From: Microcyclospora pomicola
Taxonomy: Eukaryota > Ascomycota > Dothideomycetes > Capnodiales
Assembly: GCA_002786065.1 (NCBI GenBank)
Contig: NHNY01000002.1
Span: 1,396,697-1,460,696, forward strand
Direction of reading: 5' to 3'
Length of the DNA stretch: 64,000 bases
Below the pieces are notes generated by a model, which saw only the letters and a program-made list of their open reading frames with translations, had not been told where the DNA came from and searched no databases. The translations under genes were made by a program, and so were the position numbers. Below, in pieces: positions 52,795 to 63,925 of this stretch; within the stretch, counting starts at the first letter, position 1, and every line of letters starts with the position of its first letter.

Positions 52795-53959
52795 GCGGAA
52801 GCGCCATGAGCGAGAAAGAATCGACAGATCGGGGCGTATATGGTCTGCTTCACCTGGGGGCGTTTGCGCAAGCTACAGCTTTCAGGGGCCCGAAATCATT
52901 CCGGTATTACAGTTTGATCGGAAGAGCGAGGAGTTCTCGGGGTTCATTGAGGGTTTGATGGGTAGGCACGGTGATAGAAGGAAAGAAGGAGGTGACTGTT
53001 GCTCACTTTCTCAGCGTTCTACGATGCATTGCGTCGAAGTTGATCTCTACATGATGAGCCAGATACTAATGCCTTGAAATCGCCCTTTCCTCTACTTGGT
53101 CCGCAGAAAATACCTAAGGTAGGGATTCACTACACGAGTTTCATTGCCTCGTCGCCGGTGAAAGACATTTCTTGCCAGCGAACCACAATTCTCATGCTCA
53201 CCCTGTAACAGTGCTCGAAGTGGGCTGGCAAGACATAGTAAGTCAGGTGAAGTGTTGTCGTAAATTACCTTATGCACAGCAGCCACCATCAACTCAACCC
53301 CTAGCTTCTTGCTCGTTCACGTGTCACGCAGGCAGAAATCGAGGCATCCCTTTTGCTGGATCTAAACACTAGCGCCGAGTTGGACTTCACTTACACACAG
53401 ACGCTGACTAACCTACATCCTGGTTCTTTGGACAACACAACCACATCTATCCACGCTTGGGCCAGAGCACTTGGAGCGGACACTTCACTTGAATGAAGGA
53501 GGGTGACAGGCTGGTTTGTTTAGCCTGGACATCCACAATCTTTCGCACAATTGCTTCGGCCAGCAGTGAGATCTGTGGTGTCTGTGTCGTTGAACATCAC
53601 CATCACATCTTCAAGGAGCCATCCACTCCTCACGGTGAACACTCTACTTCGTCACAGGAGGTCGACCTGCTCTTGTCATCCTTGACACTCATTGCCACCG
53701 CTCCCGCCATACATTTCACTTCGCCACAGGGCAATCGACCTGCTCCCATCATTCTTGACATTGACTGTCACCACGCAAACCGAACACTTCACTTCTGATT
53801 GGCTCTGCTCATCCTCGGAACCAACCTCCACCACCACAACAGCACTACTTCGTGCAGCAAGACACGTGCGAATCTTTAGTCGGCAGCCTCCACGACTTCA
53901 CAGCCCTTGCAAGCTCGCCAAACCCGGCGCTGTTGCTCGTCAGCAAGCAGTCTACCACC
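52795..53959. other. Intergenic region with repeat-bearing leader of the F-box gene
   Basis: The left part shows nothing. The right part (about 53480-53959) is C/T-rich and contains an imperfect tandem repeat (listed separately), probably within the 5' leader of the gene at 53960. Confidence 0.5.
53646..53776 (+). repeat. Imperfect tandem duplication of about 58 bp with 72-bp period
   Basis: Copies begin at 53646 and 53718 with ACTTCG[TC]CACAGG, then share TCGACCTGCTC, TCATxCTTGACA and TGxCACC. The match is roughly three in four by eye. It lies upstream of the F-box gene. Confidence 0.6.
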
Positions 53960-55671
53960 ATGGCGACAATGACGACCCTCGAATGTTTGCCAAAAGAGAT
54001 TCTCCACCACATCAGCTGCTGGGTGGCAGCATCATGCCATCGCAGTCTGCTCAGCTTGTCGGTTGTCAGCAAACGATGTCGTGATGGCACCGTGCTGCTG
54101 TTGTTTGAACGCATTTTCCTCATGGTCACAAGGGATCAAGAGATGAGCGCTGTGGCGGATCTCATGCATGACTCGCTAGGGAAGACGGGTTGCTCGGGTC
54201 ATGTTCGCTCTTTCCATATCAAGACTCAAAAGCACGAAGAGCCTCAAAATCGGGCAATTCATGCCTTCAGAAGCTCATGGCCCGGAAACTTGCCGGGTGA
54301 AGAGATCCTTCCTGGAGTATGCGGGTCTGCGTCGCCTCATGTCATGGAGAGAAAGGCTACCAACAGTGTTGCCCGTCTTGTTCACACCCTCACTGGTCTC
54401 ATGGACATAATGTCCGATCTCCACATCGGACTTCCATGGCAGGTTGTGGAACTTCTACCTCGGAGCTGCAAAATACATCTCACAGACTTTCGCGCTTCAT
54501 TTTCAAACGAAGCTTGGAGAAGCGAAGTGGCGATCCTTGTACTGGCGTCCAAACAACTTCATTCTATTACGCTTCGGTTAGATCACCACAGGATTAGATC
54601 AAGACACGCAATGTTGGAGGACATCGTGAAACCGATGACAAATTTAAAGGAGCTCAATACCGTGGAAGATCGATTCCTTCTTAGAAATACCGGCGTGCGG
54701 GCCAGTCGGTGGTCCACTCTTGATCCCAAACGCTTCGATTTGTGTGGGCAGCTTAATGTTCTACGCCTCACCCGACCACGAAGCATGGACCAGCACGTTC
54801 TGTTCGATTTGCCATATTGTCCAGATTTCTCTCGCTTACGAGTTTTGATGCTGCGGCTTGAGAATCGACGCTTGAGCGTGGATACCTTGCAACATGCTAT
54901 GCCCATGCTCGAAGATCTTGCTCTCATGGTCGCGTTTGGTACTTCTTGCAACAAAAGTGTCGGAATTCATCAAAGGCCTTGCATCCTTTGCGAAGGCTTG
55001 AATTGTCTGGTGCACTTGAGGGCATAGATATCGTTTCAGTCCTCCAACGCCGAGGTCAGCAACTTCTCAAGCTTCACATCACCTTCGAGCCGCCGATGTA
55101 CATGGGTTGGAGTTCGGGAAGGTATGCGTATCAAGAGTTGCATCGGCTTCGAGAGCTATGTCCCGTCCTCGAAAACTTGAACATAGCAGTACCGCGAGGT
55201 TTCGCGGCTGTTTATCAAGACAACTTCTTCACCACCCTAGGCTCTTTCACTAAGTTGTATACGTGTCTGCTATACATCAGCGAAGCTCTGGACCACAGCT
55301 TCGCCCGTGAAGATGCTGCACGGTCCCGAGTGCTTGCTTCCAATTCGAGTCATTCACAAGGTAACGAGCACAACCACAGAACGTTCGGGGATCAAGTGAT
55401 TGGCGAGCCTGACGTGCGAACGATGTTTCGCGCCATAAACTCCAGCAAGCCACACGATTTAAAAGACAAAGGATGTGAACATTCCTCTTGTATGTACATT
55501 CCTTATAACACATCGAGCACATTATCAAAGCATCATCGTTGCGACTTCCGCCCTTTACCCATCTCACGCTTCGAAAGTGCTTCATTCGGCAGAACCCAAC
55601 CGCGGCAGACCTTGGCATCGCGCTTCTCCTTCGTCTGCGGCGGAGGCATCCAGTCATCTCGAGGCATGTGA
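53960..55671 (+). pseudogene. F-box protein with LRR-like tail, frameshifted
   Basis: An F-box adaptor of an SCF ubiquitin ligase. The frame from the ATG at 53960 begins MATMTTLECLPKEILHHI, a standard F-box (about residues 6-50, ending SVVSKRCRD), then leucine-rich-repeat-like text such as LNVLRLTRPRS and FSRLRVLMLRLENRRL up to MPMLEDLALM. This frame stops at 55025-55027. From about 54940 the same kind of text continues in another frame: LHPLRRLELSGALEGIDIV, ELHRLRELCPVLENLNIAV. No intron with plausible length joins them, so there is at least one indel between about 54940 and 55000. The second frame runs to 55671, overlapping the tail of the convergent gene, and its last 80 residues look non-coding. 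Recent pseudogene, assembly error and a naturally shortened protein of 355 residues are the options. Confidence 0.6.
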
Positions 55672-57284
55672 TGTTGCCGACTGAGTGCTGCAGGACCACC
55701 GACGTCCATCTTCCAATGGTACTGGCCAGGGATCGGCCGCTCCTTGGCGAGCATGTGCAGCCACCATAGAGCCAATCCGGCGGTCATTCTCATGTTACCG
55801 CCAGGGCCAGTGCCAGACGCTGAGATCTGGACAGAGGCGGCGACTTCGAGGTGGCCGAAGAGCGGGACGTTGGATGTCGTGGATGGTGGTCCGCCGGCTC
55901 GCACGCATACGAGCTCGATCTCGGTCATGATAAACCCGTAGCGCGTTTCGTGTTCGCGCATGAAGCGTTGGAGATGCGCGAGACCTTGCAAATACTTGAC
56001 TTTGTCCGGATTGAGCCCATTGCGCATACCCGAGTTCCACTGATCGTAGCACTTGATGATGCCTATCACACGACCACGGTTGTCGCCGTAGATCGTCTTG
56101 TCCTTGTCGGATTGGTAGCTGGAGACAAACTCGGGTGGGGCTCGTGCGTTCGGGGCCGATCGCAAGCTTCTCATCGCGATGTGCGTGTCGCTGCCTTGCG
56201 TGATTTTCAACGCGGCATTGACTTTGACGGCGTGGTGGGTCGCACACAGGTCGGCTAGTTGGAGGGTCGTTTCCGGATTAGTATTTACTGTAGCAGGCTC
56301 AGGCAAGTTTCGTAAGGTGACGGGGATTTGGAGAAGCCTCTGCAACTCTGGAATGGCCGAGATTGTGGTGATATTGAAGTCGCTCCATCCTCGTACATTC
56401 CGCACATCCCACCAGAAATGTAGGTTGTGGCCTCGGAGCGGATCCGAGACGCGCTGAACCAATTGAGGTGCAGGATTAGGAGTGGTGAGATATTCTAAGC
56501 AAGTCGAGGTCCGCATGTCTAGCACCGGGTCGTACTCGAGTTCGGTAGACAGCCTTGACGGCTGTGCAGGCGGACTAGCAGTACGACGTTGAGGCGGATA
56601 GGCTTGCATGTGGCCATTCGGCATGGCTATCGGCGCAAGATGGTTGAGTGCACTGGTATTGTGGACTGCGGTTTGGCCATTGTATGTAGGTTGAGGTGTC
56701 GGACTTTGACGGTAGGTCGGATAGCCATAGCGGCTTAGCATTGAAGCATCGATGCTGGACGTAGAGACATTCCGCGAGTGTGTGCGGACATCAGAGGTTG
56801 AGACGGATCGACAATTATTGAGCGATGGTCTTCGGGAATGCGAGCTCGCGTGGTCGTTAATCATGTGTTGGAAAGGCGATGGTGCAGAGGCTGGTACAGG
56901 ATCATAGATCTGCCCAGATGGGCTCCGAGATCTACGATCACCAGGCGCATACACTGGAAGATGCCCGCCAAACTGCATGGGAAAGCCATTGGTTGGTAAG
57001 GAGATGGTCCGATTATGACCATGAAAATGAGCAAGTGGTGCGAATTCGACGGCTTGATCTTGAGGTCGGACTCTAGGTAGAAGAAGAGGTCCGCTATCAC
57101 GGATGATGCGGGGTGATCGTGGTGGTGGAGTGGAGGCATTAGTCAATACGGTCTCGGGCGACCAGTCGTGAGGATCTTGAATAAAAGATCGGTCTGTGCT
57201 TGCGCTGCCACCAGGGCAGGGCACATGGTCGTAGTCGTCGACGAGGATAGCCGACGGCGGCGTCCTGTTGCAGACAATGGCCAT
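55533..57284 (-). CDS. Large protein of unknown function, conserved-looking C-terminal domain
   Basis: One exon, 583 residues, starting at the first ATG in frame (57284, MAIVCNRTPPSAIL). The first 300 residues are Ser/Pro/His-rich and disordered. Residues about 300-583 look folded: HNLHFWWDVRNVRGWSDFNI, ATTLQ-type helices with LADLCATHHAVKVNAALKI, then VIGIIKCYDQWNSGMRNGLNP, YLQGLAHLQRFMREHETRYG and FIMTEIELVCVRAGG. The IIKCYDQWN ... YGFIMTEIELVCVR arrangement with an aspartate and nearby glutamates recalls restriction-endonuclease-like folds, but I do not claim nuclease activity. The last 20 residues are basic. Tail overlaps the broken F-box gene on the other strand. Confidence 0.75.
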   Translation of the reverse strand: MAIVCNRTPPSAILVDDYDHVPCPGGSASTDRSFIQDPHDWSPETVLTNASTPPPRSPRIIRDSGPLLLPRVRPQDQAVEFAPLAHFHGHNRTISLPTNGFPMQFGGHLPVYAPGDRRSRSPSGQIYDPVPASAPSPFQHMINDHASSHSRRPSLNNCRSVSTSDVRTHSRNVSTSSIDASMLSRYGYPTYRQSPTPQPTYNGQTAVHNTSALNHLAPIAMPNGHMQAYPPQRRTASPPAQPSRLSTELEYDPVLDMRTSTCLEYLTTPNPAPQLVQRVSDPLRGHNLHFWWDVRNVRGWSDFNITTISAIPELQRLLQIPVTLRNLPEPATVNTNPETTLQLADLCATHHAVKVNAALKITQGSDTHIAMRSLRSAPNARAPPEFVSSYQSDKDKTIYGDNRGRVIGIIKCYDQWNSGMRNGLNPDKVKYLQGLAHLQRFMREHETRYGFIMTEIELVCVRAGGPPSTTSNVPLFGHLEVAASVQISASGTGPGGNMRMTAGLALWWLHMLAKERPIPGQYHWKMDVGGPAALSRQHHMPRDDWMPPPQTKEKRDAKVCRGWVLPNEALSKREMGKGRKSQR

Positions 57285-58945
57285 GATTAGGAGGAGTGCT
57301 TTTGTTGTTGCGCTGCCAGAGCGTCGTGAATGTGTAGGCGCCGGGCCAAGAGCCAATCTATTTCGATATTAAACACTATAGTGCGCGGCGAAGAAAGGTT
57401 GACAAGAGGAGGCCAGCTCCAAGGGACACTCTATGACTGATGGAGAGCAAAGGAAAGGGAAGGAAAGGAAACAAAAAAGACTCGTAAGGGCCGTCTCAAG
57501 GAGAAGCAGCGAGAACCGATGATTGACTGTGGAGATCGAAAGGAAGAAACGAAAAGGTCAAACACTGGGTGAAGCATTTCTATATGCGCGCTGGGGAGCG
57601 CGTACTGTTCGACGAGCGTGAGCCCGTCACCGGCATGAACACCTGCATGGCCTGAGCGCATGTAGTGCGAGATGAAACACGATGCTGCTGCTGCAGCTGC
57701 CGGGTGGATCGTCCATTGTAGTGCATTTAGCGTTACGGCATGACAAAAATGACCAGCCGGCGGCAAGGCCCGGCTACTTCTGCGGTCGACCTGGCCGTCT
57801 ATTCCAGGCATGAGAATGGCTATATCGAGGTCGACCTCACTGGCCGCCATGTGTTTCATGATTCTTTAGAAGTGGCCTCTTCAAACAGAGGTCGAACGCG
57901 GTACTCCTTCACGGTCGCCTCCGTCGAGGCCGGCATGGTAGAGGATGCCAATTGCCCGGCGATCGAATTCTGGCTGGCGAGGTGCTCCAACCGCCCAGTC
58001 TGGCGGCTATGGAGATGAAACATGGCGTTCTCGAGTCTCCTTGGACACTGGCGACGATCGAGTGGGGAGGTGAAGTCGGCGCGTGGAGGACGCGAAGGGA
58101 ACGGATGTGGTTGGAGTCGGCGGCTAGACACAACAACGCCAAGACAGTGCGCGATTGGCTGCTGGCTCGGGGAGATCAATCTGAAACACTTCGCGCTCCC
58201 ACCACGAAGGTTGAGCTGCATTAGGATGCATAAGGCTGTTGTTCTGAGACGAGACCTACATCTGGTGTACATGTACCCGTCTACTCTTCGCAGTGTACAC
58301 CGAGCCATCACTCAATCCAGCCTTTGTTCGCGCAGGACGCCTTGATGAGGCGCGAAAGAGTGGCACTACCATGGCATCACCACCATGTTCCTATCCACGG
58401 AAACGAAGGCAAAGTACTAATTGCAATCATCAGAGAGCATCTGCGTACCTGCTTCCGCCAGCCAGCCATGATCAACGTCCGAGTTTCTGTTGGCAAGACT
58501 CGTTTCTGTTGCCGCGCGCGACCTGCTACGAATCTCGCTTACCCTGGTGTAAATGCGAGGCTTCATTTGTATCATTCATGAAGTGCAGCGTGGATGCTTG
58601 AGTGCATGGTTTCTATCTTTGGCCTCTCACGATTTTACTTCACATCCGGTCACCCGGCAGTGATATACTGTCATTAGCGCCGACCTGGAGAATGCAACAA
58701 GACTCTGTCGATGAATTCAGACCTGATCTTTGGCTATATGCGAGCTCTGAAAGATTCAGGTAGGCAAGGAACTATGCACAGCAATCCCCGAAAAACGCCC
58801 GCTAGAAAACATTGGTCTGCGGAGCAAAAGCTGCGACCCAGAGCGCACCCCAGCGATATGCAATCATTCACTCATGAATTGCCAAGACATCCTCCATCGT
58901 GGTAAAGATGGAACGAGGTGCAAAGCTCATCAACAGCTCACCCCT
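57285..58945. other. Intergenic, 1.7 kb, no recognised gene
   Basis: Upstream of the unknown 583-residue gene and downstream of PRMT1. Several overlapping small frames occur; the best (57740-58018, +, 92 residues with its own ATG) has no recognisable family. Nothing else is seen. Confidence 0.45.
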
Positions 58946-60277
<1,332 letters not shown>

Positions 60278-60495
60278 ACTGAGGTCAAGACACAAAGGTC
60301 AATTCGAAAGGCCAAGGATATTCTGCTGTAACACGAAACTGTATGACCGGCCGGAATGTAAGAACAGCGTGTTGAGAACTTGTCGAACAGGTTTCGGGGT
60401 TATGTTTCGCAGAATTGGCGGGACGATGTTTTCTGAACTCTAAACTTCTAGTCTTATCGATAGAAGTCTTCCCCGCGGCGTGCACGCCATTACGT
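60278..60495. promoter_or_regulatory. Short upstream region of PRMT1 squeezed against a transposon relic
   Basis: Normal-composition DNA between the PRMT1 start and the AT-rich block. It must hold the proximal promoter; no site is claimed. Confidence 0.4.
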
Positions 60496-60499
60496 GATG

Positions 60500-61620
60500 C
60501 ACGATTTCCTAAATATTATACCATATTGATCAATTGATTGCTTAACAATTATAGATCTAATTAATCTTACATTTACTAAGTGTTATCTTTATAATAAACC
60601 TAACCTTTCTGCTATCTTAAAACTGTATAATATAGATAGAAGTATACTATCTAGGTATTAGAGAAAGGTTACTATTTTAGCTTAAGAATTATTAGAAAAA
60701 GCACAATTATTATCTCTACAATAGAAGAGATTACTTATTAAATATATTAATAGATTGTCTAAGTAAGGGCTCCTTCTAATACTAGTAATAGTTAGTTATT
60801 TTACCTCTAATATAGTAGGTAGATTATTAGGGAAGAACTAGTCTTTAAGGTTTATTAAAAGGTAGTAAAACTAGCTTAAAAGCAGATATCTTAAACTACT
60901 AGATTTAGTAAGAAAAAAGGTAGATTTAATAAAAGAATATAAGGTATACTTTAATCTGATTTAGTTAAAGATTAATTAATATAATATAGAGCTAGAAAAT
61001 ATCTATAATATAGATAAAAAGGGCTTCCTTCTTAGCTTCCTTATAAAGGTAAAAAGGATCTTCTTAAAGTAAGCTTTTAAGAGTAAAAGGATACTAGGCA
61101 ATATCTAAGATAGTAATAGGGAGTAGATTATATTAATTATAATAATCTATATAGATAGTATAGCTATTATACTAGTATTAATATATAAAGTAGTTACTAG
61201 TAACATTTAAGATGCTTAGATTTAAGATCTTAACCTATAATCTTAGACAGCCTTTTTTACTTCCTTACTAACTAGCTAGACTAATAACTACCTTAGTTTT
61301 AAATAGCTTGTTAATATCTTTAACTATTAAATAAAGGCAAAGGTAAGAAGGTAATAGAGGTTACTATTTATTAATAGCTATAGTAGCTATATTAATATAA
61401 GGTTTCTAGATTAGTACTAGTCTTATAAGATCTTTATAGCAGTTTATCTACCTTATTTAATATATAGATTATAACTACTTAATATTAGCCTTTTCTCTCT
61501 ACTTACTATTTATTATAGCTAGTAACTAGACTAGTTTATCTATACTAGCTAAGGCCTTTTAGCTATTATTAAAAGGGACTTTCTTTAGCTATTTTAGCTA
61601 GCTTATTAGAAGGCCTTCTT
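60500..61620 (+). mobile_element. RIP-degraded Fot1/pogo-type (Tc1-mariner) DNA transposon: transposase relic
   Basis: The block is extremely AT-rich with almost no CpG. Read in the plus frame starting at 60482, the text keeps the shape of a Fot1/pogo transposase for about 370 codons despite many TAA/TAG stops: CLSKQ/*GLLLILVIVSYF-like HTH region near 60745, YNIDKKGFL at 61004-61030 (first catalytic Asp kept), KRIFLK, then TAFFTSLLTS near 61248, LLFINSYSSYI near 61360 and LQLLNISLFSLL near 61465. In active members the last two carry the second and third catalytic Asp; here both are Asn, as expected from G-to-A change. The stops fall where Gln or Trp codons are usual. The reading ends at about 61620 where LTR-type sequence starts. 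Terminal inverted repeats were not identified. Confidence 0.75.
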
Positions 61621-61642
61621 ATTATAGGTACGTACGTATACC

Positions 61643-62000
61643 GACTGTTATAAAAGTAGGTCGGCGGAGCCGAGATTTAGTATATAGGAGTTTTATATAA
61701 GACAAGTTAAGAGAAGGGGTTTGTAATAGTTAAGGCGATTAGTAACCTAGGGTAAAGACTATAACATAAATTAAGCACGAACTCCTAACTACCTATAAAA
61801 GATTATTCGTTATATATAAAGGAGATTCGTGCAATTAGTTAACGCTAACGCGTAAGTCGGTCTAATTAGGTTATAGATCAGACCGATTCTTATACTCGAT
61901 TAGACTAATCGCGGGTTAGGCCGCGCTAATCGGCTCGAGCACGTGCCTTTACTACATGTGCTATATTACCCTAGCTTCCTAGGGTTAGCTATGTAATACT
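61643..62000 (-). repeat. Putative 3' long terminal repeat
   Basis: Begins on the plus strand at TGTTATAAAAGTAGG and ends at ATGTAATACT, next to a C-rich tract whose complement (GGAGGGGGAT) would be the polypurine primer of a minus-strand element. A TATAAAAGA lies at about 61796 on the plus strand. The second LTR is outside the window or lost, so the ends are estimates. Confidence 0.5.
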
Positions 62001-62012
62001 ATCCCCCTCCTA
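62001..62012 (-). other. Putative polypurine tract
   Basis: On the minus strand this reads AGGAGGGGGAT directly before the putative LTR, the place where plus-strand DNA synthesis is primed in Ty3/gypsy elements. Confidence 0.5.
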
Positions 62013-62204
62013 AGCTAGCGTCGTCCTAATGCTATACGTTAAAGGCTAGTGCTTCGTTATTCTGCTTCCTTTCTTTAACACGACATGTTTTAATATCGTC
62101 TACTGCTAATTAGAATCGCACAGCCTTAAGACGCGAACTTAAAAACACTAGACTCGAGATAGCACCTTATACCGCCTACTATAAGGCAAAGACGAAACCT
62201 AGCT

Positions 62205-62600
62205 ACGCGCGTCTAAAATGCATCGTTAGTGCGAAATCCGGTCGCTACTCTAAATGTGTCTGTAAGGGTTACTTAAAATACAATATAACCCTCTCTACGC
62301 TAGAGTAGACTCGTTTCCGCGACCTTCGTAAGTAGTTAAGGAAGGAGCTAGAGGATGTAGACGAGGTAGAGGTCTCGCTACTATATAAGTAACAAGACAT
62401 CCTGTAAAAGATCCTCTAGTATAAGGCGAAGAAGATTCGGCTACGAAAACAGCTTCGCTTAGCTAGGGAGAAAACCGACTCGGCCGTAGCGCGCAAGTTA
62501 GAGGAACTAGAAGCGGTTAATGCTATCGAGAGCGCTTCTAAGAACCCCTTAGAGGAAGGCGTTAAAGCCCTTAAGGCGACTAACGGTTCTCTATAGGAGA
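62205..62600 (+). pseudogene. Accessory ORF opposite to pol in the gypsy element (Cys-rich plus coiled coil)
   Basis: A plus-strand reading with only TAG/TAA stops at probable Gln or Trp sites. It starts with a Cys-containing, basic segment (LKCIVSAKSGRYSKCVCKG) and continues as a coiled coil with a conserved-looking basic stretch (KIRLRKQLRLAREKTD) and LEELEAVNAIESA. I recall similar small proteins, with a Cys-x2-Cys start and an LRKQ-type coiled coil, encoded antisense inside fungal gypsy elements. Function unknown. Confidence 0.6.
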
Positions 62601-62659
62601 TGCCTCCTACAGACTAGGTCGGGCTCTACGACCCTTTCTTCCCTTTAAATAGCCTTAAG

Positions 62660-63905
62660 ACGTTTCCTAATAGTGTTAGAGAGCTATCTTTACGTTCTTT
62701 AGATGTTCTATAGGTTCCTATATGTTATCGGAGTGTAGGTACCCTTTCTACTTAACAAGATACTTAGTAACCTATCTACTAACTTAGTGTTATAGTATTT
62801 CCTCGACTTCGTATTCTTCTATAACGAAGTCCTTGTTAATTTCCGGGGGTATAGTCTAGAGTTCGGTAAAACGATTTACTAGTTCTAGTAAGGACATATA
62901 GAAGTTTAGATAGATCTTTATTTATTTCGGTAGATCTAATTCGAAGTTTATAGGTCTATTCTTCTTCTTAATTTTAAATAGCCCTAACTTTATAAAGTCT
63001 AGTTTATTGCTTAGTCGTTTCGTTCGAATATTTCGGCAGAGGAGATAGACCTTATCCCCCTCCTTAAGAGTTAGTCCCTTAACTCTCTTTCGATTTGCGT
63101 AGTGTTCTATTCTAGAACATAAGTATTCTAGATCCTTATAGAGGTTAGAGTATAAGTCCTTTTGTTTGTTAGCGTATTACAACGCTCTAGTAGCTAGGGT
63201 AAGGTCTTCTAATAGTAGCAAGTCCTTAGAGTCTAGTTGTAAAACCTGAAAGAGCGATAATCTAGATGCCTCTATAGACGAATTATAACTATACTATACT
63301 ATAGGTAATAGTACGACCTAGTTATCTTGCTAATAATTAACGTAGCAGCGTAAGTATTGTTCTATAATCTAGTTCGTTCGTTCGGTTTGTCTATCTATCT
63401 ATAGGTAAAAAGATGTAGATAGCTTATACTTAACACTAAGCTGCTTTATTAAGGACTTCTAGAAGTTAGATATAAACAGCTTATCTCTATCTAAGACTAA
63501 CTGTCGCGGCATCCTGTAGTTAGCGATAATCGTCCTATAGAAGATATACGCGAGGTCTTCTGTAGTTAACTTTTCTCTAAAAGGGAGATAATACGCGAAC
63601 TTAGAGAATCGATCTACAATTACTAGTATAGAATTATACTCGATTCCCGATACTAGTTCCTTAGATTTAGGCAATTTGACTATAAAGTCTAAGGACACTA
63701 ATTGCTAGGGTCTGTCTAGGATCAGCAATAGTTGAATTAATCTATAAGGTTTGTGTCGCGAATGCTTAGTACGATAACAGATCGTATAGGCGTTAATGTA
63801 ATTCGTAATAGCTCTTCGAAGTCCCGGGAACATATAGTTTTCTATGATTCGAGCGATTGTCTTTTCTACGCCTTTGTGTCTAGCCGTAGGGTTATTATAA
63901 TACAT
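62660..63905 (-). pseudogene. Gypsy integrase and chromodomain remnant
   Basis: Minus-strand reading from 63905: a zinc-binding region (TARHKGVEKTIARIIENYMFPGL; ICYRTKHSRHKP), then the rve catalytic core from about 63700 (MSLDFIVKLPKSKE; ILVIVDRFSKFAYYLP; NYRMPRQLVLDRDKLF), both aspartates kept. A stop at about 63456 follows SNF at the usual Trp; the text continues with KSLIKQLSVKYKLSTSF, RTN, IIEQYLRCYV, NRKRVKGLTLKEGDKVYLL and, after further stops, EEYEVEEIL, KYLVK, KGY and EPIEHLKNV: a chromodomain at about 62670-62820. Nearly all stops are TAG or TAA at likely Trp or Gln positions. The first zinc-ligand Cys appears lost. Confidence 0.8.
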
Positions 63906-63925
63906 CTTAAGTGTAAGGCCCCTTT

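Larger units (their letters stand above)
61640..63925 (-). mobile_element. Ty3/gypsy chromovirus fragment, RIP-mutated, truncated on its 5' side
   Basis: A retroelement oriented to the minus strand. From left to right it has a putative 3' LTR (61643-62000), a purine tract on the minus strand (62001-62012), an accessory ORF on the plus strand (62205-62600), then chromodomain and integrase remnants (62660-63905, minus). Protease, reverse transcriptase and RNase H are missing, because the AT-rich sequence ends abruptly near 63925 and normal-composition DNA follows. It retains more CpG than the pogo block to its left, so its mutation load differs. The left end abuts the end of the pogo transposase reading. 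Confidence 0.7.

Noticed and set aside
57740-58018. 92-residue plus-strand ORF with ATG
   Set aside because: No family resemblance and lies in the promoter side of the minus-strand gene; kept only as a mention.
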